DNA of 64,000 nt from Metopolophium dirhodum. Taxonomy: Eukaryota; Arthropoda; Insecta; Hemiptera; Aphididae. The notes beneath the pieces are model-generated. The model was not told where the DNA came from and made no database searches. It worked only from the letters and a program-made list of their open reading frames with translations. Shown here in pieces: positions 48,512 to 59,392 of the stretch (positions within the stretch are counted from its first letter, which is position 1; the number at the start of each line of letters is the position of its first letter). The stretch covers positions 33,084,447-33,148,446 of the forward strand of contig NC_083564.1 in the NCBI RefSeq assembly GCF_019925205.1. Direction: 5' to 3'. Position numbers and translations under genes: made by a program.

Positions 48512-50158
48512 TAATACCATAATATAGTTCCTATGTCAGCGGTTACTTTGATGTATTTATTTTTTTTTCTTACTTTAAATAACTACTACGTCGATGATTT
48601 ATTATTATCGCATTTCCAAACGCGTCTCTGCAAAAATGAAAAACACATAAGTATTGGATATACAATTATTGCTGTAATATATAGGACACGCGGAATTCAC
48701 GCAACAATTACGCATTTAGTATTATATTATTACCTACGCGTTTTCGAGATTGACCAATTGGAATCGAGTATTACATATAAATCGAGCAAAATATTATTCT
48801 CTCTTGTACGTACGTTGCGATACAGCGTATATAATATATTATAATGTCCCGGGAATAACGGTTATCCCCATCAAAGCGTATATAAGTATATTATGACGAT
48901 ATAAGTTTATGTGTAACTGACGGTTTATATGATGTGTAACCATGCCGTTGATCAATTGATCAAAATCGACCGGAAGGAGGTACTATTTTATACGTATATA
49001 TGCTATATAGTATATTATAGACACGCGTGTATCATTGACGTCATATTTTTTTTTAAACAACATTCTTTATAAATTGCAAATCACATCCGAAGATATTATA
49101 GAACATAATAATATATCCTCCAGTAATTATAATAACTGGTTTATACTCACTGTAGATTGCCAAACATTTGTAATTTAAAGAATATATAGCTGGTACCTAT
49201 ATAATATACCGGCCATATATAGGTACGCGTTATAACCTATTACTACATTTTACATACACAACATTTACAAAAAATAAAATTGCCGTTACGTAGAAAGTGA
49301 TTTGATAATTTTATTGCTTGCATAATTCTGGTATATATTACACTATAACATCATTTGATCAAGCGTGTACCTATAGATTAATAACACACAAATAATATGT
49401 GCTAGAAGGTGTAAATGAAAAAAAAAAACATTAGTCAATAGGTCCATACATAATATTATATGTTCATGTAGGTCCCTACCTATATATACAATATATAATA
49501 TGATTGTTGTAAACTGTCTAAATTGGTTAGTTAAACAGTATAAACAGACAACTGCGCAGGTTAGGTTAGGTTAACTCATCAAGGCGGAAAGTCTTGAAAT
49601 TGAATTCAATATTATATTATAAATCAATTATGTTTTAACAGTTTTACAATATACTATATATTTAAATACTTAATATATGACATATTTGTCATGCTCTACA
49701 TATTAAATAACTATATAATATATATATATACATATAATATTATGGTCTATATTCACTGTCTATACCTACTTATTACTCATAGCATCACGATCACAGTGAA
49801 TAATCATGAATAATAATATAATCTCTATGTTTTTTTTGTCAAAAAAAGTATATATAATATTATATGATAAAATCTGTTAAACTTATCCAGTTGTTTTGTC
49901 ACTATTATTGCAAGATAGAATGAAAAATAATTTGGAAAACGAATGTACCTGGTACCTGTGTTATATTTTGCAGAGTAGCACTACAAATTGAATTATAGCC
50001 ACGAATATAGAAAGAATACAATAATTATTTTGTTTTAGATGTTTAATCCCACGACAAACGATGAAAATATTCAGATGAATGAACATACAATTCATCAAAA
50101 TTATATAATATTATACCTACCCAATATTATTATAATATGGGTACCTACTTTCTTTTAG
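48512..50158. other. AT-rich intergenic or intronic stretch
   Basis: AT-rich DNA. Three copies of GGTTA (49559-49573) resemble insect telomere repeat, but that is too short to matter. The plus frame at 48533-48844 is not supported. Confidence 0.45.
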
Positions 50159-50264
50159 TCAAATATCATGACTCGTATTATAGTCGTCAACACCTCTTGG
50201 GGGATGTGAGAGCATTTATACATGGGGCGCGTGCCCCGCTGTGGCCCAGGATAAACAATTTGAG
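50159..50264 (+). CDS. Candidate internal exon, 35 codons (strand ambiguous)
   Basis: A pyrimidine tract ending ACTTTCTTTTAG at 50158 and a donor-like TTGAG/GTTTGT at 50264-50265 bound an open frame. It gives a varied peptide containing GDVRAFIHGARAPLWPRIN. Its entry phase matches the exit phase of 46196-46376 (G+TC = Val), so the two could be consecutive exons across a 3.8-kb intron. Against this, position-1 purine content is under 50 percent, and a complete 86-codon ATG frame occupies 50155-50415 on the minus strand with a Lys-rich, equally plausible translation. Confidence 0.25.
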
Positions 50265-50415
50265 GTTTGTTTGTTTTTTTTTTGTAAATCTCGCCGGGTG
50301 TCTGTTTTTGTTTACTATTGGCCATCGAATCGGAAATAATATATATAGTACGCACTTTTTTTCCGCTAAACGCTCTCGGACGTCGTCGTGTTAAGTGACT
50401 CTGAATGTAAAACAC

Positions 50416-51313
50416 TTTTCAATGGGAAAAAAAAAACACAAAACGAATGATGAAGTGAAAAAACAACAATGGCGGTTTGTTCGTGTCCGGTATACCGTAA
50501 AAAACCTATTGTTATTAAGCCAAAATATTTACAAACTTCTCCGTCTAATTGAATGCCGGTGAATTATTTTTACGGTACGTGTCGTTGACGGTTTCGTCGA
50601 GGGAGCCAAAAAACGATTTCCGTAAAATATATTTATATACACATATAACGTCACTGATTTAATTAGAAGGGCACCTCATATTTTTAATTCGTCTAACAAT
50701 GAAACATAATAAAATCGAATCCCAAACCCTTTTTTGTTTTGCACTGTTCGTCAATAACTTCGGTTTATTTATATATATAGGTACTATAAAGAGGTATACG
50801 AGCGTAATTCGTTATTGGAATTCACTGGAACATGCAACCGTTATGCCTATTATAAATTATATTATGGTACAAATCCGTACGTGTTACTGCTGTAGGTATA
50901 TATGTTTGTTGTTTAATATTATACTGATGCAGAAAAAACCAAATGGCGTACCTTAAATTTAATTTTATTCTATAGAATACTAAACGCATGAGGTACGTTT
51001 TTATACGAGTTTTTTTCGGGAATATAATTTGGCGACTGGGCCTTAGTACTACATAATATTAATATATGATATATACATATATGACATTTGAAAAATTAGA
51101 AATGAGAAATGAGAATATTATTCAGGACGAGTCAATTTGCTTATAGTATATTTGAGTAATATGATGTTAAATAATATAAAAAAAATTGAGTAGTAAGTAC
51201 TATAAGTATAAGTAACATAGGTATTTACCATAATATTGTTTTTTTATATGCGATGTCATAATAACGATATTGAAATAAATGATATTAATAAGTAATTATA
51301 AATTGATATTTAT
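50416..51313. other. AT-rich stretch
   Basis: Contains a plus frame at 50699-50956 of moderate quality that I do not support; otherwise AT-rich with no features. Confidence 0.4.
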
Positions 51314-51487
51314 AGTTTATCCAGTATTTGTGTTTGCTGGAATAAGTGAATGGTATTCCTTCCGTGGAATGCATTGTTCGGATCTGGGCCTAACATGTTT
51401 CAGCAATAACACCTATGTGACTTATTTAAATTTATTCTCTGTTGTCTCGAATTCTTTGCATTCGTCAAATATATGTTTGATTGTTAG
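51314..51487 (-). pseudogene. LINE reverse-transcriptase ORF2 C-terminal fragment, decayed
   Basis: Read on the minus strand from 51487, the sequence encodes LTIKHIFDECKEFETTEN, then an internal stop. After a frame change it continues with LGPDPNNAFHGR and ends LFQQTQILDKL. The pattern T-I-x-H-I-x-x-E-C followed by a Gly-Pro and an Ile/Leu-rich tail is that of the Cys/His end of non-LTR retrotransposon ORF2 proteins of the Jockey type, which lies after the reverse-transcriptase domain. At least one stop and one frameshift make it a dead 5'-truncated copy. The overlapping 76-codon plus-strand frame is its shadow. Recognition is from family knowledge, not a search. Confidence 0.6.
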
Positions 51488-53038
51488 AGTATATAATTAT
51501 TCAAATTGAAAATTTTTCGCTATAATAGAGTGACATAATATATTGATCCTGCGGAATACTATATAATCAATAATGGAATTCACATCTAAGTTTGTTTTGT
51601 ATTTATGCCCTGTGTACCTATTGCTATATATTATGTAATTATGATTGGTATGTCATCAAAAGTTATACTCACGGGTATATATGTTTTTAATTTACTATAA
51701 GTATAGCTAAAACGATTCAATTTTAACTTAGTCTTTAAAGTATAAACTATAATAAATAATATACGCAAATACCGGACTATACTTTGTTGAGAGATCCATA
51801 ATAAAAATAAGTTATCCAATTTATTATCCATCATATATTTATAACCTGTATAACGTGCAACGTTAAATTTATCTGTTGTAAAACAAGTTTTATAAAAATT
51901 AAAAATAATATTTTATTTTCTAACCTTTATTCCATAAAAATGGATAGGTAAGTACTTTGGAAAAGGTATGAAATTAATTAAATTTTAATTATTAAAATTG
52001 TATTATGTTCATGTTATTTTAAAGTACCTATGCGTGAATAAAATGATATTAGTTTTTTCTTATTTCATTTTTATACTTATCAATTTCAATCAACAATTAA
52101 TATTATTATTACAGGCTTCGTGAAAATTGCATATTATATAAACAGTAATAATGTTGTAGTAGGAAATTATAATAGGAGGCAATTATATATAATATATTAT
52201 AAGCATACAAAGTATAACCAAATGGGTTATATGAATTTTACATGTTAATTAGTTAATGTTTTCGAGCAAAAAATAAATCAAATAACTTAAATATCATTTG
52301 ATACGATTTCGGGGAACAACGGTGCGCTATTCAAATTGATAAAATGGAATTTCAATTCTATCAGATTACCGGGAGGAGAGATATGGGATGAGATTTTCGA
52401 CCAATAATTAGTGATGAAAAGTATATTTGAAAAAAACGGTAACGACAAAATATGTAAATATATATGGGAAAAATAAAAAAAAACCGTTTATAAACATAAC
52501 CATAATCGTATATACAATAATAGTGTATACATACTTACCTACCTACATTATATATATACCAACAATCTACAGTATATACACACGATAACAATCATCGCTG
52601 CAGAAAGTATAATATTAGTGCCAATCCGTTTGCTATGTTTACGCAGCATGTCAAATTACATATACGCTGCCGCAGTAGTACCTATATTATGCGTATTAAA
52701 TTTAAATTGCGTTTTCGAAATGCACGGTAGGTACTTGTCCGTTTAGAAAAAACAACTATTATCACTATGTTATTATACATAACTAGTAGATAGGTACATA
52801 TCAGCAATGGCAACCACAAAACGAGTCCACCTGTTTAGGTGTTTTCTTTTGCATTAAGATAAGTCCATCATATTATATTATTAACATTATAGGTGTCGGA
52901 TTTAAATGTCATAAAAACTATCAAAAAATGATCTACAAAATTGCCAAAAATGTCCAACAAAAAGGCCTTATTTGACCAATAGTGCCTTTTTTTTATTCGA
53001 CTGCCTATATCATATCAATTTAATACATATTTCAATAT
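51488..53038. other. AT-rich stretch with an orphan coding-like fragment
   Basis: Mostly AT-rich. At 52291-52407 (+) a 38-codon frame between two stops gives NNGALFKLIKWNFNSIR followed by LPGGEIWDEIFDQ, better than its surroundings and without ATG. It may be a remnant of an inserted gene. Elsewhere nothing specific. Confidence 0.35.
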
Positions 53039-53486
53039 TTAAGAGGATGTCAGCTCACTATTGGTTTTCTTTCTCTGGCCCACGCGCAACATAGACAAAA
53101 CGCATTTGCGCAGAATCGTTTTTTCTATGTTTTTAAGTAATCTTAGAGTAAAATCACCCATTACAAAAAAGATAGAGAATAATATTTATGAGGGAATGTC
53201 ATATCGATTTCTCTAAATATTGTTTCAAAACAATTTAAACATCATTTAAATTTACAACAATTTTTTGTTTATTTTTAAGCTCAAATACAAAGTCAAATAA
53301 CAATAAAATATAAAATCGATATGACATTCCCTCAAAAATATTATTCTCTATCTTTTTTGTAATGGGTGATTTTACTCTAAGATTACTTGAAAACATAGAA
53401 AAAACAATTATGCGCAAATGCGTTTTGTCTATATGTTGCGCGTGGGTCAAAGAGAGAAAACAAATAGTGCGCTGACATCCTCTTAA
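53039..53486. mobile_element. TTAA-flanked foldback MITE (copy 3), element 53043-53482
   Basis: TTAA at 53039-53042 and 53483-53486. The arms 53043-53210 and 53313-53482 are inverted copies about 168 bp long with roughly nine substitutions and one 2-base gap (about 94-95 percent identity), around a 102-base loop. The ends are GAGGATGTCAG in both arms. ATAGACAAAACGCATTTGCG is a shared subterminal block with copy 2. The near-identity of the arms makes this the youngest copy. The RNA would fold into a very long hairpin. There is no transposase; the 71-codon frame at 53235-53450 merely reads through the right arm. Confidence 0.85.
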
Positions 53487-53744
53487 GAAAGTTCAATAGT
53501 TCTATCGAAAAATTTTAAATAACTCCATCAGCGATGTTATTAATTAGCGAAAAATATTTTCCTCGGGCTGTTTTGTCCATACCTATTGGTAAATACCTAC
53601 ACAAAAATATAAAACTAAGACCATGTTAAATTATGTTAAACTGTAGGTAGGTTAAACTATTATAATATATTAGGTTGTGAGCATTGCATTAAACCCAACA
53701 ACCTTTATTGAGATAATAATTTGATTTTGCCAATTTTACAACTC

Positions 53745-54490
53745 TAATGCCCGGTTGCACAAAAGATCAATAAAAACAGTTCAATAAGCTGTGATAACGG
53801 TCCAATAAACAGTCGGATAAATAACTTTATTGGTTCCTTAAAGTGTTGTTCGGTTGCACAGACATTTTTTTAACATTTTAATGGTTAGTGCTCTAACCAT
53901 AGTTTAGATACCATGGTTACAAGAAATTATCATTCTATCATATATTTTTAATGTTATCAGTGTTAATTGTTATCGTTTTTATACTTTATTCAATAAACTC
54001 GTGGTCGAGGAAGGTTTATCAAAACTTCAAACACTTCATGTTCTTCATCGGAATTCGATGATGATGATGATGATGATGATAAATACATTACTACTTTGAC
54101 AAAGTAGAGAAGTTACCCGCTGGTATTCGTATTGACTTCGATATTAGTAAACTATAAACTGACAAACTGTAACTTACCTAACACTGATGAAGCAGAAAAT
54201 AAGATTGAACTCGTTTCAAAAATATTTAATTAAAATATGACAAATAATAATATTACCTTATCAGTTATCACAAAATAATTCGATATTATCAGATCAATAA
54301 AGTTATAGAACTCTTTTGAATATTTATCGAACCGAAATCAGGTCTACAACTTATCGAACCGATAACACAATATTTATTGGATTGATAAAACTTATTGATC
54401 CTTTGTGCAACCTGTCAAATTGTTATCGATTCGATAACCTGGTTATTGGACCGATAACTAGTTATTGGTCGTATGTGCAACCGGGCATAA
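53745..54490. mobile_element. PIF/Harbinger-type MITE, element 53748-54487
   Basis: Termini TGCCCGGTTGCACA on the left and the exact complement on the right, flanked by TAA on both sides (53745-53747, 54488-54490). A 3-bp TWA duplication with GGTTGCACA-type ends is characteristic of PIF/Harbinger elements. Internal subterminal repeats (GGTTGCACA at about 53872, TGTGCAACCTG at about 54406, and several GATAACNGGTCCAATAA-like units) are probable transposase binding sites. The element still contains a fragment that looks like the start of its nuclease (see 53990-54088). Confidence 0.75.
53990..54088 (-). pseudogene. N-terminal remnant of a HARBI1-like nuclease
   Basis: Inside the Harbinger-type MITE, on the minus strand, ATG at 54088 opens 32 codons. 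They give MYL, a run of eight Ser (the ATG/TCA microsatellite at 54056-54079), NSDEEHEVFEVLINL and then PRPRVY before a stop. Serine/acidic starts followed by a basic R-P-R motif are typical of HARBI1-like nucleases of this superfamily; this is recalled family knowledge, not a search. Nothing of the catalytic DDE domain follows, so the MITE arose by internal deletion of an autonomous copy. Confidence 0.45.
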
Positions 54491-54916
54491 AAATGTTTAC
54501 CTAACTAAGACATGCAAAATAAAAGTTTCGTCCTTGAAATGCATGTTACACGAAATAAGTTATTCACTTGCAACGCCTTTTTACCGAGAAAACCCTACAA
54601 AAACAAACGAGCTTTTCATTGAAAATCCGGGCAAATCATCATTATTATATTAAAATTTAGGGGATGTCGTCGTCGTGGTAGTCATCTTCAGCAGCCGCAT
54701 TGGTGCAGTAAACGCGCGCTTGGTGCAGGCGGGAAACGATAATAATATATTATATTATCATATCATTATTTTATTATAATTTATAGACATATTATATTAT
54801 ATTGTGCAGGGAACAATGATGTGGGTCAAACGGATTACAATAATATTGTACCGTATCATTCTATTCTACATTTTAAGTAGTGCAACGAAATAAAATATAT
54901 TATTATGTAGACCATT
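54491..54916. other. Spacer, GC-richer at 54655-54745
   Basis: A patch at 54655-54745 is GC-richer, with CGTCGTCGTGG and a CGCGCTTGG stretch, but has no frame I can support. The remainder is AT-rich. Confidence 0.4.
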
Positions 54917-55042
54917 ATGCTTATATATAAACATCACGCCGGAGGCTCGCGCGACGACGACAATGACTTCGGTGGTGGCTGCGACGACATCGACGCCGAC
55001 AGGGAATCCCCCCGCGAATACGCCGCCACGGAATCCCGCTGA
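54917..55042 (+). CDS. Possible small ORF, 41 aa, Asp/Gly-rich
   Basis: ATG at 54917 to TGA at 55040-55042. From codon 8 on, about three quarters of the codons start with a purine, mostly G, and most end in C: the strongest codon signature in this island. The peptide is acidic, with DDDNDFGGG and DDIDADRE. A second plus frame with its own ATG at 54962 (Thr/Pro-rich, 30 codons) and a 72-codon minus frame overlap it. Trinucleotide-like CGA/GAC composition can generate this pattern without coding, so confidence is limited. Confidence 0.25.
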   Translation: MLIYKHHAGGSRDDDNDFGGGCDDIDADRESPREYAATESR

Positions 55043-55152
55043 TCCGATTGATTAATTTCATCCCTTATTTTTGTTGTTGTGCGTGTCCCCCATCCGGCGA
55101 TACGACGACTGCGGCTAACCGGATTACCCTCAATATAAACGAATGTACACAC
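54934..55152 (-). CDS. Hypothetical ORF, 72 aa, Ser-rich C-terminus
   Basis: ATG at 55152 opens a 72-codon minus frame to TGA at 54934. It extends beyond the GAC-rich core and keeps ordinary composition throughout: basic SRSRRIAGW around residues 13-21, acidic RDEINQSDQRD around 30-40, then Ser/Pro-rich to the end (SLSSSREPPA). A GCTGCAG acceptor-like site at 55154-55160 suggests it could instead be a terminal exon entered upstream of this ATG. It competes with the plus-strand ORF at 54917-55042. Product unknown. Confidence 0.35.
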   Translation of the reverse strand: MCTFVYIEGNPVSRSRRIAGWGTRTTTKIRDEINQSDQRDSVAAYSRGDSLSASMSSQPPPKSLSSSREPPA

Positions 55153-55870
55153 GCTGCAGCAATATAACGAACGATATTATGACTGCGATTTGTGAAACGA
55201 GTCGCATTTTTCTCAATTAAACCCCACACACGCACACACTCTAAATTATATTATTATTATAAACATTATGCCACCGCGGCGCGGGCGATCTCTCACAACA
55301 CGCGGCGGGCGGTCTGAAGTCTCCGCGGCCCGTGTAAACGGTCTGATTAAAAGCTCGGAGAGAGAGAGAGAGAGAGAAACACATTTGTTGTTTATAAATA
55401 CGCGTGTGTGTGTGCAGTGCAATATACACGCCGAGGGGCGGTGACGGGGTGCTCGCACAGTTTTAGTGTCTACATATATACGTATACGCGGCGGTGGTGC
55501 GATTGCGACAATATTTATGTGCTGTGTGTACGCATATTTTACGGATCTGTCCGAGTCGGCTGCAGCGATGCTGCGGGGCACACGAGGGGGGGGGGGGGAG
55601 CGAACCGAAAAGTCGAAACGTCTTTCCGCCGCCGAGTATAATATATATACATATACGCCCGTTGCGGGGGGGGGAGGGTGCGCGCGCGTCCGCGTGTAAG
55701 TACGATCCGGAGGTTCATAATATATATACACATGCACGCGATGCTTCGTGTATACAGAGAAAGACTTTTACCCTCGGCAATTTGTCTCTCCGGGCTCGTA
55801 GCATAATAATTCCGTGGTCGTATGCAAATCCGCTCGTACACACTCACACACGAGATAGAATACACATGTG
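55153..55870. promoter_or_regulatory. CpG-rich island, possible promoter/5' region
   Basis: GC-rich sequence with GCTGCAGC at 55153-55160, an (AG)n run at about 55359-55377, a 13-G run at 55586-55598 and a 9-G run at 55666-55674. A 163-codon minus frame and several plus frames of 77-131 codons exist, but their translations are simple Pro, Arg, Thr/His and Ser/Leu tracts dictated by the repeats. I support none of them. It may be the promoter of the minus-strand ORF at 54934-55152. Confidence 0.4.
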
Positions 55871-58800
55871 TGTGCGTATAGTAGAATAAAATGTATACAT
55901 ACTGCTGCTGATATTATAATAATATGTATCTACTTGAGTTGTCGTGAGTTTCGGTGTACTGTACCAACGACTAGGTATAATATATATATATGTTTTTATG
56001 CGCCGCCGGTTGAATATTGTTTTTTAATCAATATTACAACATAGTCGTACAAGACGTGTAAAATATATATGCAACGAACTCCGGGCCTGATTTGGAATTC
56101 AGATATTGCACCGCCGCCCGCAGCTGCAAAGGTCGCCAAAATCACTTAAACTCCAAGAACATCGTATTATATGATGTTGCAGTAATATCATACATAGATA
56201 TTGTGATCGCGTATAGCACTGCTGCAGTTTGTTTTTTCGACTCGCATATCGCATGCATAAATGCATAATATGTAATGTAACGAGGCAAACCTACCCTACG
56301 GTACTCACGACGAGACCGTCTCGAATTGAATTAATATCCTCTCGTAAATATATTTATTGCGCCAAACGCACGAATTATTGCCGACGGTTTTATGCGAATA
56401 CCATTTCCTGGAAAATATCGCGAAAGTAGCATCGAACTACCACTATATAGATTACACGCATTAAGATTATGCATAGCATATGGTACGCCGATGAGCCGTC
56501 GTCGGTGTTTTCAATATTTAAGTTTATGAAAAACTAAATTTGAGTTAATTTTTTGTAAATTATCAGGTTTCTACGTGCATATACATATAATGATAATATA
56601 ATATACGTATTATATAGTATACGTCCTAGCTGTTCTCCACTCTGCACTTCTCATCACACAGATTTGAAGCTTGATGTGAATCAAAATATTATATTCTGTA
56701 TATTATCAATTGTGTAACGGGTTGATGACACTGAGACTCTGAATAGTGACCAACGATTGAATGTTTGCTATATATAATATCGCCACCATAACCATTAAAT
56801 AAACAATACAATGGAATGGTGATATGTATTTTCATTAGCGCGTAAATCGATTATGTAATTAAGTTAAAAGTTACGGAAGCACTCTGAAACAGATAAAAAT
56901 ACAATCGTTAATTTTAAGTTAACATAAAGATAATAAATAAAGATACAAAACAGTATAATTAAAAACATAAGTACAATAAATTATCCACATAGATCACAGC
57001 TGATTGACATTTACAATTTAATTCCATATATGTGTTATAGAATAAATATTTTGCTTCAGTTATAAAACGAAAACCGTTTATAAGCTTAAATAGTTTTTTT
57101 TTTTTAATTGGCCGTATAATAATACCAAATTTTAAATACAATTTACAATTTACAGTATTTTTAAATTACTAACATTTATTAAATAAAGTTAATGTATTAT
57201 TAATAATGGTATTTAAAAATCGTATCTTATAGTAAATATGTATCATATAATCACAACTTATAAAATCCCAGGTCTCAGGTTATAAAAATCGTAAATATAT
57301 TATGAATAACGACAAATATTTTTGTTTTCCTAAAATGTGTAGGTACATAATACATAATATTATGGTTGTAAGAACTTATATTTGCGTGATAAAAAAATAT
57401 TACTAACTAATGAGAATATATTGGCTATAGTACGATGAAAACTCTTATCTTAATGTAAAAAAAACAAGTAACTTTTACAATTTTATTCGTTTAATATGTA
57501 AATTGTACTCCTAAATTCAAGCAAATTAAATATACATAATTATCATTAGGTATGTAAAAATAAGAAATTATTGTTCTATAGCTTTGGCGTACTAAACAAG
57601 TTGCACATGCTGCAGTCCCTACACAACAGCACATATTATATTATATTATGTTAGATTTCTAATTATTGATTAATACAATTGGTGGTATTATTTATGCATA
57701 TAATTCAGATACAACGTGAATTTAAATAATTGCTGTAAAATTAGTAATTATCTTAGCCAATCTTTTTTGTTTGTCAATTTTAAATGCTTTGTTAAATATT
57801 ATAATATTAGTATTTGTGTACACTTTAATACGCATACCTTTCAATAGCACTCTCTATTTCTGATCATCGTCATCACTACGAATATTATGTATATAATTTG
57901 AATTTTCAATTCCGAATACCGGACACATATTATAATGTATAATTATTACTTTTTCTCGATCCGTTTAAAACCTAACACACATTACATTAATATACTTATT
58001 TACCTACAGTTCTTATCAATTACAAATATATAATTTGTCATGTTCAGAATTCAGATTTAACAGTCTTAAGCAAAATACCAATATTTTTATAAAAACAATT
58101 CACTCTCTAGGTAATCGATAGCAAATTATATCCACTCGTCAAAAGGTTGATAGTAAGCAATGGATGTTTGTGTTTTTCATTGAATGCCTGTTATTTGGAG
58201 CTATAAACTATTACAACTATGCATATAATATATACCTAATACCTATATATATATATTATATAAACGTAATTTTAAATTAGCCAATTAACGTTTTTAATTC
58301 AGTCATAGCACTCGCAACCGACTACAATTATTGTAAAATAATATCGTCGATTGTCATCTATAGACATTAAAACTGATCAAAACACGTTGAACTAGATCTT
58401 TCATAAAATCAAATCCTTAAATAGCCGCGCCTCGCGAGTGTCGTCGCTCGTCAGTGGGCGTCTTCTCCCCTCAAGCAACCGAGCTAAAATTACACGTAAA
58501 CCTCAAGCTTATATTACTTATTAGTAATCATACGAAAGTTGTATAGATTTTTAACCCAAATATTAATAAAAAAATAAATACCTCATAAATGAGTTTAGTT
58601 TTATTTTGTAAGCAATTGCGTGTCGAACGTTTAAACCACGACGATTCATATAATACAAATATGAATCTATCTATAAAAGTCATAGTTATATTGTGCATAG
58701 CGTATACTTTATCTGTATTCAATATTAATAATTAAGTATAGCTTATACTTAAACATTTTTGTTTTTAAAACATATTTTACAAGTTATTTTTACATAGGTC

Positions 58801-59392
58801 CCTACAGTATATAATATAAACTACAAACAAATTATATACATTAATTGAGTTCCTAATATTATATAGTCCCTGTATATATTATTGGCGAAACCGATTGGCT
58901 GCTTGCGATATGTTTAAGGTGTTAAATCTAAGTCCTAACCCAATCAGTAATCAGTAATAGCCGTCTATTTAATTTATAAATATTATATATAATTGCGCCA
59001 ATGCGTATTTAAAATTATATATTGCTTATTAGTTATTACTATTTGTAAAACTATTGTAAATTATAAATATAATAATAATATTATTAAAACTAGACTAATA
59101 TAGTTTCACAAATCATAAGACAAAATTAAATAAAATATATATAAAAACAAGAGAAACCGTTTTTAGGTGTCAACAAGAATTTAGTGGTAACAAAAATCAA
59201 ACCTTTTTTTCATTTTGGCGGAATCGCATAACATCCATTTATTGTACAAACATATACATATAGATTATAGGTACCTACTACCTATCTATATACTCGTACC
59301 TACATATATTGTTCATAATTTTTCGACAACAATAAACTAAAAACTATTGTTCTTTATATGGATTTCAAAATCAATACAAAATAACGATTGAA
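55871..59392. other. Mostly AT-rich stretch
   Basis: A 26-codon plus-strand ORF at 56069-56149, Ala/Pro-rich near its end, and a 66-codon frame at 56229-56429 sit in slightly GC-richer DNA. Both are too weak to call. CTGCTGCAG recurs at 56219-56227. From 56480 on, about 2.9 kb is AT-rich with nothing specific; a GC patch at 58420-58490 has no usable frame. Confidence 0.4.

Noticed and set aside
49559..49573. Interstitial telomere repeat (GGTTA x3)
   Set aside because: Three units are expected by chance in 64 kb and there is no longer array.
55246..55737. 163-codon minus-strand ORF, the longest in the window
   Set aside because: It runs through AG, CA and G-homopolymer tracts and translates to Pro, Arg, Thr/His and Ser/Leu simple repeats; length reflects GC content.
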